Positions 47,258 through 55,085 of a stretch of DNA of 64,000 bases are shown here, piece by piece. A program made the position numbers and the translations under genes. This DNA comes from a virus. Location of the stretch: positions 19,334-83,333 of IMG/VR virus record IMGVR_UViG_3300008954_003554. One strand, given 5' to 3'. Below the pieces are notes generated by a model. It saw nothing but the letters and a program-made list of their open reading frames with translations, had not been told where the DNA came from and searched no databases. Within the stretch, counting starts at the first letter, position 1. Every line of letters begins with the position of its first letter.

Positions 47258-47488
47258 ATGATCAAAAATCCAGAAATGGCAATAAATAGCGCAGTTTCTA
47301 ATATTGTTGATTTTATAAAACAAAATGTAAAGAATAACCTGCATGAAGGCCTTAACCAAGGTCTATTTCAAGTTGAAAATGAGGATGAACTAAGAAAGAT
47401 CTCTGATTTAGTCTCCACATCTATTGACCAAGGTTTTGTTAGAGCTCATGGTGAATTAAAATCGACTCTAAGCCAGATATTAAATTAA
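47258..47488 (+). CDS. Small helical protein, 76 aa
   Basis: MIKNPEMAINSAVSNIVDFI after ACGGAGG. Fully helical, including LRKISDLVSTSIDQGFVRAH. Directly downstream of the chaperonin; a co-chaperone role is only a guess. Confidence 0.68.
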   Translation: MIKNPEMAINSAVSNIVDFIKQNVKNNLHEGLNQGLFQVENEDELRKISDLVSTSIDQGFVRAHGELKSTLSQILN

Positions 47489-47491
47489 AAA

Positions 47492-47956
47492 ATGAGAGGA
47501 TCGAAACATTTAATACAGTGTCACTGTATTTTACCGCAATACAAAAATAGAAAAGATCCTATTTTTCATAAATTTGTAGTGTTTTCTATCCTAGATGATA
47601 ATGATGAAGTGATTCATAAAATTTGTCAATGCAACAATTGTGGTGTTCTTCACAATGTTATAGATCTTTGCAAGTCAGAGATTGTAAGGGGCGCTGAAGA
47701 CTCAGCAGCCATTGTCACAATTGATGATATTAAATTTAGTCTACCCAAAGATATCTCTTCTGTCTTAGAGTCTCACAAGTCCGATCTTCCAACCTGGGAG
47801 CATGTTAAGTTTGTCTATGACACAGAAAGATGGGGAGAGATAGTCATTATATCACAAGAAGAGGTAGATGAGTTTACACAAATCAAACTTATGAAAATAA
47901 TTTCAGAGAACAAGATAAATATAGAGAGCAGGACAAGGAAAAATACAATACTATGA
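47492..47956 (+). CDS. Putative zinc-binding protein, 154 aa
   Basis: Cys/His pairs CHC (about 10-12) and CQCNNCG (about 44-50) suggest a zinc ribbon. The C-terminal half (PTWEHVKFVYDTERWGEIVI) is alpha/beta. No family recognised. ATGA overlap with the next gene. Confidence 0.68.
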   Translation: MRGSKHLIQCHCILPQYKNRKDPIFHKFVVFSILDDNDEVIHKICQCNNCGVLHNVIDLCKSEIVRGAEDSAAIVTIDDIKFSLPKDISSVLESHKSDLPTWEHVKFVYDTERWGEIVIISQEEVDEFTQIKLMKIISENKINIESRTRKNTIL

Positions 47957-48204
47957 CATCAGAAATTAAAAGATACGGAAGAACCTCAGGGGAAAAACGG
48001 ATTGAAAAAATAATGCAATGCAGGGAAATAGTTTCTGAAATTTTAAAATTTGGTGTAGATGAATTTCAAAAAGCCAAAATAATTCAATTGATTTCTCTTG
48101 AAATGGAAAGCAGGGATTTTATGTTAAAAATTTCAGATTCCTATAAGATTTTTGAAGAAGATGTTGAAGAAAAAAAGAGTGAAAACAAGATACTCACAGT
48201 CTAA
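47953..48204 (+). CDS. Small helical protein, 83 aa
   Basis: MTSEIKRYGRTSGEKRIEKI; helical, with EFQKAKIIQLISLEMESRDF. It overlaps the upstream stop. Function unknown. Confidence 0.68.
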   Translation: MTSEIKRYGRTSGEKRIEKIMQCREIVSEILKFGVDEFQKAKIIQLISLEMESRDFMLKISDSYKIFEEDVEEKKSENKILTV

Positions 48205-48218
48205 TAAAGGAGAATATT

Positions 48219-48407
48219 ATGAGTAAGACAGATTTAGTTAACCAGTGGACAGAACTTAAAGTTCTAGTTGAAAGCCTAGAGCTTGATGTTCTTAAAAATG
48301 CAAACGGGAACAAGTCAGCAGGTGTTAGAGCAAGAAAAGGTCTTAGGCTTCTTAAGCAGAGATCTGGCGATCTTGTTAAGACTTCGTTGCTAGAAGACAA
48401 GAGCTAA
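48219..48407 (+). CDS. Hc1/histone H1-like small protein
   Basis: 62 residues. ELKVLVESLELDVLKNANGN, then KSAGVRARKGLRLLKQRSGD, matches the conserved N-terminal core of Hc1-type bacterial histone H1-like proteins (GNKAAGTRxRKxLxxLK). The basic repeat tail of chlamydial Hc1 is missing. Such cores are frequent in large phages and probably bind DNA. It ends 11 bases before the tmRNA. Confidence 0.72.
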   Translation: MSKTDLVNQWTELKVLVESLELDVLKNANGNKSAGVRARKGLRLLKQRSGDLVKTSLLEDKS

Positions 48408-48418
48408 TATATAAACAT

Positions 48419-48787
48419 GGGCCCGAAACGGCTTCGACGGGGTAGGAGAGAAGAAGAGTGCAGGTGGTCGCACGAGACAGCGGACCTTAAGCGTGGTTTC
48501 AAAACTTTAATTGCCAATAACAATTATCACTTCGAATCTGTCCGCCTAGCGGCTTAATCGGTGGGGTTTCTTAAGACCTTATTACCCAATTTAAGATAAC
48601 AGGTAGAGATCCTGCGAAATAAAAAAATCAGAATGGTTCCCTGGAAACAGGTGGGGCGCAACAGGTTGATAAGCGCAGGGATGATCAACTATCTTTTCTA
48701 ATTTGTGATAGTAAATTAGATAAACCTGTGAATGACTTGACTTTGAAGCTATTGCGGACGCGGGTTCGACTCCCGCCGGGTCCACCA
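48419..48787 (+). ncRNA. ssrA: tmRNA, phage-encoded, tag ANNNYHFESVRLAA
   Basis: The 5' end GGGCCCG pairs with CGGGTCC at the 3' end, including the G3-U70 pair needed for alanine charging; encoded CCA. The D-region GGCTTCGACGGGG and T-arm GCGGGTTCGACTCCCGC are standard. The tag frame runs 48513-48557: GCC resume codon to TAA, 14 residues ending LAA, as required for ClpXP-type degradation. It would rescue stalled ribosomes and tag products with its own sequence. Confidence 0.96.
48513..48557 (+). CDS. tmRNA tag reading frame
   Basis: Fourteen codons plus TAA, translated only by trans-translation from the GCC resume codon: A-N-N-N-Y-H-F-E-S-V-R-L-A-A. Charged and aromatic residues replace the usual DENYA middle. 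Confidence 0.9.
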   Translation, partial: ANNNYHFESVRLAA

Positions 48788-48795
48788 TTTTTTAT
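48765..48795 (+). repeat. 31-bp direct repeat: tmRNA 3' end, left copy
   Basis: From TTCGAC of the T arm through CCA and the TTTTTTAT tail. Identical to 49498-49528. Confidence 0.95.
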
Positions 48796-48840
48796 GTTTC
48801 TCAGCTAGCCAGATAGTTATATCTGCACGGGAGATCTACA

Positions 48841-49497
48841 ATGAAGGTAACAAGATCACAGTTGAGAAGAATTATTAAAGAAGAGCTAAATAGAGCCTTA
48901 CTTATGGAGAGAGGGACAGCGGATTCTGTTGCAACTAAGCAGGCATGCCCGGAAGAATATTGCAGTCGATCTGTAGCAAAGGTTGGAAATCTAGTTCAGG
49001 ATACCGGGGGCTATAGTTTCACACCATCTGGAGGGTCAGAGTATCCATCATTTAAGGACGAAAAAGAAAACCTCATTGGAAAAGAGGGGACAGAGTGGTC
49101 AGATCTCAAGGTTGTTAAGTACGATGATGACTCGGAAAAAAGAGCCACAGAGAGTCGAGAGATAGAGCGTCGAGAGAAAGAAGCAGCCAATCTTCAGAAG
49201 AAACTCAATGACATCATAGATGAAATCGGAGAGAATAACTCATGGGCAACTGTCGATGAGATGTCTAAAAACAGCGGTGCTTGTGATGGCTGTAAGGTCT
49301 GGGTGAGATTTCATTTGAATGTAAACGACTATGATGACAGAGCTGATATGCCGAAAGATTGGGATGGGACTCCTTCCGAGGGAAAGATAGATCAACAGAA
49401 GCTATGGGCCGCAATCGACAAGGCATCATTTTGGCTTGCTAAGCTCTACGATGAGGGAAGTATCGATGATCAGACATATCAGCTCAAGTATAAGTGA
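48841..49497 (+). CDS. Leader-bearing protein inserted between tmRNA-end repeats, 218 aa
   Basis: MKVTRSQLRRIIKEELNRAL, then LMERG. Acidic/basic body with a coiled region (RAAESREIERREKEAANLQK-like) and a Cys pair (GACDGCKVW). The stop TGA is immediately followed by the second copy of the tmRNA 3' end. ATAGTTATATC lies upstream. Likely a cassette that entered at the tmRNA. Confidence 0.8.
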   Translation: MKVTRSQLRRIIKEELNRALLMERGTADSVATKQACPEEYCSRSVAKVGNLVQDTGGYSFTPSGGSEYPSFKDEKENLIGKEGTEWSDLKVVKYDDDSEKRATESREIERREKEAANLQKKLNDIIDEIGENNSWATVDEMSKNSGACDGCKVWVRFHLNVNDYDDRADMPKDWDGTPSEGKIDQQKLWAAIDKASFWLAKLYDEGSIDDQTYQLKYK

Positions 49498-49528
49498 TTC
49501 GACTCCCGCCGGGTCCACCATTTTTTAT
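49498..49528 (+). repeat. 31-bp direct repeat: tmRNA 3' end, right copy
   Basis: Exact copy of the tmRNA T-arm-to-tail segment with no tmRNA body attached; 733 bases from the left copy. Confidence 0.95.
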
Positions 49529-49557
49529 ATTTTTCAGATTCAGTGATATTTATACAC

Positions 49558-50571
49558 ATGCTGATAACTGAGTCAAAGCTAAGAAGAATCATTAGAGAAG
49601 AGTTTAAACAACAATTCACACCCAAAGAGATGGGCATTGATCACGATCCCGAAGAGCGAAAGGCATTAAAATGGTGGCAAAGCCCTAAAAAAAGACAGGA
49701 ATTTGCAGAGAGCTATACTTCCGGACAAAATAGAATCTCTCTTATCAGCACAGTTAAATCTAAAGTTTTCAAATCAGATACACCTGATGATATTATAAAA
49801 GATTATTACGACGAATTTATACTACCCCAGATCCTATACATTATCAATGAAACGTGGGTCGTACGGGAGCCTTTGCGATCTAAAAAAGGAACAAGATATG
49901 TCAGTCCGAACTGGAGTGAAAAAGGCTCTCAAGAGTTACATGATCCAAATCGCATAAGTAAGTCTGGCAAAATTGTGAAAGGAACTAATTGGATCGCAAT
50001 CATCCCTGGTCTCGTAGCCGGCTTATTAGCAGGTCCGATCTGGGGTGGTCTGGTTGGTGGAGTTATGCTACTAGTAAAAGCAATAGAGTGGAGAAGATAC
50101 ACTTTTGGTCATGAGTTATCGCACGCAATAGACAGGGAAGTTGATCTTATGATGGGAATCAGGTGGGAGAACGGATATCAGAATCCAAAAAGTATCTATA
50201 GACAGTCTACTGATCCAGTAGAAAATCCAAAATACTTACCCTATAGAAATGAAAAAATAAAGATAAATCGGGGATCTATTGTTGCCCACCAGAGAGAAAT
50301 TCTAAGAGATATATTCCCATGTATTAATGAGGATCATCCAGAATATAAGGATGAACATGCACATAGTCCGGGTGAGCTGTACTCTAACGTAATTCAAACA
50401 CGTAAAAATCTAAAAAGAAAATTTAAAGCTAGTGATATTAAAAAATGGAGGGTGCGTGGGAAGATACCGGTAGGGGGGCATAGTTCAGTATCTGATTTGG
50501 TACAAATTATAAAAGCATGCGGAAATGGATCTAACGAAGAGATTGCAACTGCATTAAACAAGCTAGGCTGA
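49558..50571 (+). CDS. Leader + HExxH metallopeptidase-like membrane protein
   Basis: 337 residues from ATG 49558 (MLITESKLRRIIREE; a longer frame opens at 49543). Two adjacent membrane helices (WIAIIPGLVAGLLAGPIWGG...VMLLVKAIEW) are followed at once by the zinc motif FGHELSHAIDREVD (HExxH plus D). The N-terminal region contains KWWQSPKKRQEFAESY. Topology plus leader suggest a packaged peptidase that meets the host membrane during entry; this is inference. Confidence 0.78.
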   Translation: MLITESKLRRIIREEFKQQFTPKEMGIDHDPEERKALKWWQSPKKRQEFAESYTSGQNRISLISTVKSKVFKSDTPDDIIKDYYDEFILPQILYIINETWVVREPLRSKKGTRYVSPNWSEKGSQELHDPNRISKSGKIVKGTNWIAIIPGLVAGLLAGPIWGGLVGGVMLLVKAIEWRRYTFGHELSHAIDREVDLMMGIRWENGYQNPKSIYRQSTDPVENPKYLPYRNEKIKINRGSIVAHQREILRDIFPCINEDHPEYKDEHAHSPGELYSNVIQTRKNLKRKFKASDIKKWRVRGKIPVGGHSSVSDLVQIIKACGNGSNEEIATALNKLG

Positions 50572-50652
50572 TTTACCTATACCTGATTTTTTGTATACTT
50601 TCCTTGAGTTACAATTTTTGTTACTCAATTCACACACACAAAGGAAAATAAA

Positions 50653-50865
50653 ATGGGTGATTCAAAAAGCGGGTACCAGCTCCGCACAGACTTGCTGGGA
50701 ATGGCTACAGGAATTGTAATTGACAGGGCTAATCGTCTTGAGAATAATGAGCACTTCCTGGCAGAAAATGATAAAACATATCAGCGTAAGCCAGTTTCTC
50801 CGTATACAACCGAGGATGTTATTGCTGAAGCTGAGAAGCTTTATGTATTCGTTCAGAAGAAGTAG
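50653..50865 (+). CDS. Conserved small phage protein, 70 aa
   Basis: MGDSKSGYQLRTDLLGMATG with C-terminal YTTEDVIAEAEKLYVFVQKK. This two-block pattern is common in T4-like and cyanophage genomes as a conserved hypothetical protein. AAGGAAAATAAA precedes. Followed by a terminator. Confidence 0.75.
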   Translation: MGDSKSGYQLRTDLLGMATGIVIDRANRLENNEHFLAENDKTYQRKPVSPYTTEDVIAEAEKLYVFVQKK

Positions 50866-50880
50866 TATCTAAAAAAAATT

Positions 50881-50920
50881 AAACCTCTGATTTGACATAT
50901 AGTTATTTCAGAGGTTTTTT
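50881..50920 (+). terminator. Rho-independent terminator
   Basis: AAACCTCTGA/TCAGAGGTTT with a long AT loop and T-run. Confidence 0.85.
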
Positions 50921-50995
50921 AGTTTAAAGATAGTGAATGAAAACTAGCCTCAATATTTGTAAAAAACAATCGATCTAAGCGATCTAGGGTAAAAA

Positions 50996-51184
50996 ATGAA
51001 TTGGTATAAAAGAATTATTAAAAGAAATCATTTAAAAGAAAGTAGGGCATTTTATCTAGAAGATACCCCGGAGATTACAGATGAAATAGAGAAATCTCTC
51101 TGGCTGCTCAAAGAAGACCTAGATTTACCAACAGAAGAGATTCAAAAATCTGTTGACTCTAGAAGAAAATCAAGAAACAAGTAA
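50996..51184 (+). CDS. Small protein, 62 aa
   Basis: MNWYKRIIKRNHLKESRAFY; basic start, acidic middle (YLEDTPEITDEIEKSLWLL). The start recalls a degenerate leader, ending LKES. Function unknown. The 228 bases after it hold no gene, only an AT-rich TATTTAATAATT motif near 51373. Confidence 0.55.
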   Translation: MNWYKRIIKRNHLKESRAFYLEDTPEITDEIEKSLWLLKEDLDLPTEEIQKSVDSRRKSRNK

Positions 51185-51412
51185 GCTTCCCACGGGACCA
51201 TGCTCACAGAAATAGGAATACAAGGTATCTGGGACCCAGCCAGATATATCCGACATCGATATATGTGGTTTAGGTTAAATACCTATTGACACACAAACAG
51301 AAGCTGTTCTAAGTGTAGATAAGATTTGTCAATATTTCTATGCTAATAATAGTTATTTTCACTCTTGGGCCAATATTTAATAATTGTTATTGCCCTCCAA
51401 GGAGAGAGTCAA

Positions 51413-54280
51413 ATGATTTCTAAGAAAGGTCTTAGGGCTATTATAGAAGATGAGTTAAGATCAAATATAAGGCTTGATGAACAATTTGACCTTGTGCCAG
51501 AGCTTATAGACGACACCGGAGCCCCTGAAGGGAGCCTTGGTAGACCTGATCTTAATCCGGGTCGAGGGGTAGGCCCGACGTGGGGTGGTGATCACCCTAC
51601 GGGAGCTCCTCGCTCAATAGAGTCTGGTCACCCTAATGCTCTTCTGGCAGGTGAAATAGCTATTGGCATGACCCCGGCAGGTGTGGCCATAGATGCTAGA
51701 GATACAGTTAGAGCCATAAGGAATAGAGATCCTGCCGGATTCGGTCTTGCGATTATTGGGTTTATTCCCTGGGGTGGCGACTGGCTAAAGGGTTTGGGAA
51801 AGAGGCTTAGAAGAAAAGGCAGAGATATACCCGATATCTCTGCCACTGATGATCTGACACTTGAAGACTTTGAGATGTGGGATCCAAGGGCTATGGATGA
51901 TGTGGCTGAGGAGCTTGGTGAAGAAGGGATGGACGCCCTAGAGCGGAGAGCTCGCGGATTACGTAGCCACGATGATGCTGTCAAAAGAGCTTCTAGAGAA
52001 GGAGTCCCAACAATAAAAGGTGCACCGTATAGAAAGTGGGCAAGAGCGTGGGATATTCTTGAGGATGTTGAACCCCTGGAGAGGGCAGAAGATCTAGCGG
52101 CTAGATTGAGAGCTGCCTCGGGAGCTGGCGCTGTTAGAAGACAACTGGGAGAAGTAGAAGATATTGTCGATGAGCTTGCCAGGAGACAGAAAGCTCTTGT
52201 AGAAGGGATGGATGCTGTTAAAGGAAATGCAGACCACTGGGTGGAACCGTTTGCCGTAGGTCTTGACATTCAAGAAGATGTTCTTAGAGAGCTATCTGCT
52301 GCCGCACTTCCCCAGGCCAGAAGAGCTGGCATGATGGATGAGTATGCGGTGTCGATGAGAAGGGCTGTTGAAGGATCTGGCCTAAGCGGCCTTAAAAAGA
52401 GACATATTTTCGGAATACTTCTCGGCGGAGCAGTTGCTGTCGGAGGCGCCCGGGCCTGGTCTAGATCTCGATCTGGGCGACAAGAGCTCGGTACAGACAT
52501 AACTGGCGATGAAGATGATGAATATGAAGAGGCTTTGGATACAGGAGAGTATACCCGGGGTGATATCGAGGATGAGGAAGAAGACGATGAAGAGGAAGAT
52601 GGAATTGATGATACTAGTAATCCTGGAATATGGGAAAATAAAGTGAAAATAAATAAAAGAACCCTGGAAAAGATAATAAAAGAAGAGATAAACAGATATA
52701 CCTTGCTGGAACAGGTTTTCGATAGCCCTAGAATGGATCCTGAGGCAGTCCTTGCGACACAGATAGCTACAGGGCAGATTGAAGAGCCTGAGAACTGGCC
52801 GGGCACCGGTGATACGGATCCTTATGAAGCTTCTCAATGGGGCTTGGCTCTTGCATCCTTCTTTCCCGGCGCCGGTGAAGTAGCTGACGTTGCTGCTACA
52901 TCCCTCTACTTGGCCGAAGCACTTGATAAAAAACAGGAAGGCGATGAGGAGGGGTATGAGATAGCTATGGGTAACGCTGTTTTTACTGCTGCATTAATAC
53001 CGATTCCCATTGTAGGAAGCTGGCTAACCAAGCTTGTTCCAAATTCTCTCATCGGCTGGTTCGTTAAAAAGTTCTCCGTAAAGGTTGATACTCTCGGTCC
53101 TGTACCTGACATGACCGATGAGATGACTGAGGTTACCGAAGACTTTGCAAGCAGACTTGATGATCTTGGTGGCGGAACTCCGGCAACCCGACAACAAGCC
53201 CAGAGGGAGTTGATGACTAGAGAAGGTTTGCCCGTTAGGACTGGTCCGGACCCTGATGATTTGGCCGAAGTCACTGCTGATCTGACTCAAGGGAGAGAGT
53301 TAGCAGGTCGAGTAACCCAGGAGGCAGATGACGGTATCAGATTTGCTGATGAGATAACAAGTGAAGTGACGTCAGGATCTGGCCTTGGCCCCAGGGTTGC
53401 TGGAGATGTGACACAAGCAGGATCCCGAACGGGGGATGACATTCTCAGAGCAGCCTCAGAGGTTCCTGTTCCAAGGATAAGAGGAAGAGCTTTGATAAAT
53501 AGAACGCTTAACCTGGGGGTAGAGGCGCTACAAAAACTAGACATAACCCTCCAATATGGCCAGACGGTTCTGTCTACCCTGAGGCGAGGGGCTAAAGTAG
53601 ACGGAGACATGATCAAGCAGATAGGGGCAATTGGAACAGAAATGAAAGCCCTAAGCAATGCGGTAGCAACTTCTACTAAACAGGCTGCCAGAAGAGATGG
53701 GACAGAGTTAGCAGCAGATCTGATTCACTGGAAGGGAGCTTATCAACAGGGATATGCTGCTCTAAAGGACATGTCTAAGACTATAAATCGAGAAATTTTT
53801 TCAACGGCTAGCGGTCGAGTTGTCGATGTTAGGACTCTTAGGACAGTAAGTAGTGCATGGCAAGAGGGTCGTGGACCCATAAGAGCAATTTATGAAAAAA
53901 TTGGCGGGGGAAGAACTCTGCTCGGGATGTTTGCTACTGGCACTACCGTAGTTGTAACACGAGAATACTTCAGAGCACACAGCGGAAGTCAGTCAGCGGA
54001 TCCATACCCAACTTCTGACTCCGATACCGGAATAGATTCGGAGACCGGAGCAGTAAACGATGAGGAGTCTATCTCTGTAGATCCCCCAGATGTAGAGGCA
54101 CAGGTAGGCTTTCAAGGAAGAGCAGCACCTGAACTGGTTGAAAATGCTCCACCTGAAGCTCTGGAGGTAGTAGATAATGATGGTACCCAGGTTGATGTTC
54201 AACCGCTAATACAAGCTGCTTCCCAAGAGGCAGGTAGTGATGAAATGCCTTCTGCTTTGAGTTGCCCGGAGTGCTGGTAG
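51413..54280 (+). CDS. Giant two-module leader fusion protein, 955 aa
   Basis: ATG 51413 after AAGGAGAGAGTCAA (MISKKGLRAIIEDELRSNIR). Module 1: linker, hydrophobic segment (LLAGEIAIGMTPAGVAI, FGLAIIGFIPWGGDWLKGLG), charged helical region, helix LLGGAVAVGGARAW, acidic linker. At about residue 421 a second leader starts (KINKRTLEKIIKEEINRYTL), followed by module 2 of the same plan (LALASFFPGAGEVADVAA, ALIPIPIVGSWLTKLV). FIPxxGDxxK-type hydrophobic hairpins also occur in pre-toxin regions. Probably a packaged membrane-active protein formed by fusion of two cargo genes. Confidence 0.8.
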   Translation: MISKKGLRAIIEDELRSNIRLDEQFDLVPELIDDTGAPEGSLGRPDLNPGRGVGPTWGGDHPTGAPRSIESGHPNALLAGEIAIGMTPAGVAIDARDTVRAIRNRDPAGFGLAIIGFIPWGGDWLKGLGKRLRRKGRDIPDISATDDLTLEDFEMWDPRAMDDVAEELGEEGMDALERRARGLRSHDDAVKRASREGVPTIKGAPYRKWARAWDILEDVEPLERAEDLAARLRAASGAGAVRRQLGEVEDIVDELARRQKALVEGMDAVKGNADHWVEPFAVGLDIQEDVLRELSAAALPQARRAGMMDEYAVSMRRAVEGSGLSGLKKRHIFGILLGGAVAVGGARAWSRSRSGRQELGTDITGDEDDEYEEALDTGEYTRGDIEDEEEDDEEEDGIDDTSNPGIWENKVKINKRTLEKIIKEEINRYTLLEQVFDSPRMDPEAVLATQIATGQIEEPENWPGTGDTDPYEASQWGLALASFFPGAGEVADVAATSLYLAEALDKKQEGDEEGYEIAMGNAVFTAALIPIPIVGSWLTKLVPNSLIGWFVKKFSVKVDTLGPVPDMTDEMTEVTEDFASRLDDLGGGTPATRQQAQRELMTREGLPVRTGPDPDDLAEVTADLTQGRELAGRVTQEADDGIRFADEITSEVTSGSGLGPRVAGDVTQAGSRTGDDILRAASEVPVPRIRGRALINRTLNLGVEALQKLDITLQYGQTVLSTLRRGAKVDGDMIKQIGAIGTEMKALSNAVATSTKQAARRDGTELAADLIHWKGAYQQGYAALKDMSKTINREIFSTASGRVVDVRTLRTVSSAWQEGRGPIRAIYEKIGGGRTLLGMFATGTTVVVTREYFRAHSGSQSADPYPTSDSDTGIDSETGAVNDEESISVDPPDVEAQVGFQGRAAPELVENAPPEALEVVDNDGTQVDVQPLIQAASQEAGSDEMPSALSCPECW

Positions 54281-54301
54281 TACTATAGAGATTTAAATAT
54301 T

Positions 54302-54505
54302 TTGAAAATTTGTCACTCATTTCCCAAAGTATCTGATATAGTTTATGTAAAACCAGGGGGTAAAAAAGAAATAATGGGAATTGTGATAAGCGAGCAAAAA
54401 AAGATACCCGGCATAGGATATACATTTTCAGTTCTGACACCGAGAGGTGTGAAAGAAGTCCTCAGGGAGAACATATACAAGAAGAAAAATGTTACTAAGT
54501 TATGA
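54302..54505 (+). CDS. SH3-like mini-protein, 67 aa
   Basis: TTG 54302 gives MKICHSFPKVSDIVYVKPGG; EIMGIVISE and YTFSVLTPRG strands fit the same small barrel class as the early genes. Weak start context. Overlaps the next gene by 17 bases. Confidence 0.58.
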   Translation: MKICHSFPKVSDIVYVKPGGKKEIMGIVISEQKKIPGIGYTFSVLTPRGVKEVLRENIYKKKNVTKL

Positions 54506-54743
54506 GAAACTAACTAGTACGTATGCATTTTTTTTACTTTTGATGGATGACCATGAGAAATCAAGTAGCTTTCTCTTTAAAATGGTGGATGAGTGTAGCA
54601 GTGATTTTAAAAAAGGAGAAGAAGAGTTTAATAGTATAAGGGAGTTTGTTCTTGATATTGTCGAAATAATATCTTTAATTGATCCAGAATACTCAGAAAG
54701 TATGGCTGCAACATATTACGGTCTAGTCACCGAGAAAAAATAA
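54489..54743 (+). CDS. Small helical acidic protein, 84 aa
   Basis: MLLSYEKLTSTYAFFLLLMD; helical, no family recognised. Convergent with the sigma-like gene on the other strand. Confidence 0.65.
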   Translation: MLLSYEKLTSTYAFFLLLMDDHEKSSSFLFKMVDECSSDFKKGEEEFNSIREFVLDIVEIISLIDPEYSESMAATYYGLVTEKK

Positions 54744-54778
54744 TTTATCCAATAGATATACATGTGACACTAAAAGAA

Positions 54779-55033
54779 TTAGACATTAATCATACCAGAT
54801 ATTTTTCTCAATATTTTTTTTTCAATTTGACAAATTCTCATTCTAGTTACACCAAACATATCTCCGATTTCTTGCAAAGTTCTCGGTCCAGAGGCGGCAG
54901 CGAGTATGGTGCAATTCTTCTCTTTTCCGCAATCTATCCAATACTTACACTCTTTATTATGACATTGTGTGTCATTCTTTCTATTCATTTCAAAGCATTT
55001 CATTTTATATTTCTCTCTATGGGATTTTGCCAT
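54779..55033 (-). CDS. Sigma70 region-4-like DNA-binding protein, minus strand
   Basis: 84 residues from MAKSHREKYKMKCFEMNRKN. Contains a Cys cluster (CHNKECKYWIDCGKEKNC) that may bind a metal, then GPRTLQEIGDMFGVTRMRIC-QIEKKILRKI, the sigma region 4.2 helix-turn-helix that contacts -35 elements. No region 2 is present, so it is more likely a regulator or anti/appropriating factor than a full sigma. The overlapping plus-strand frame at 54764 is a shadow. Divergent from PhoH. Confidence 0.75.
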   Translation of the reverse strand: MAKSHREKYKMKCFEMNRKNDTQCHNKECKYWIDCGKEKNCTILAAASGPRTLQEIGDMFGVTRMRICQIEKKILRKISGMINV

Positions 55034-55085
55034 ATAATAAAAATGTATCTTAATGAAAGGGGATGTACACAAAAGGAGGCAGACT

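Noticed and set aside
48591-48788. Minus-strand frame reading MVDPAGVEPASAIA
   Set aside because: It is the well-known false peptide from the reverse complement of a tRNA/tmRNA 3' end, not a gene.
51628-53658. Several long minus-strand Ser/Pro-rich frames
   Set aside because: They are shadows of the 955-residue leader fusion gene.
54779-55033. Full sigma factor
   Set aside because: Only region 4 is visible; regions 2 and 3 are missing, so it is called region-4-like only.
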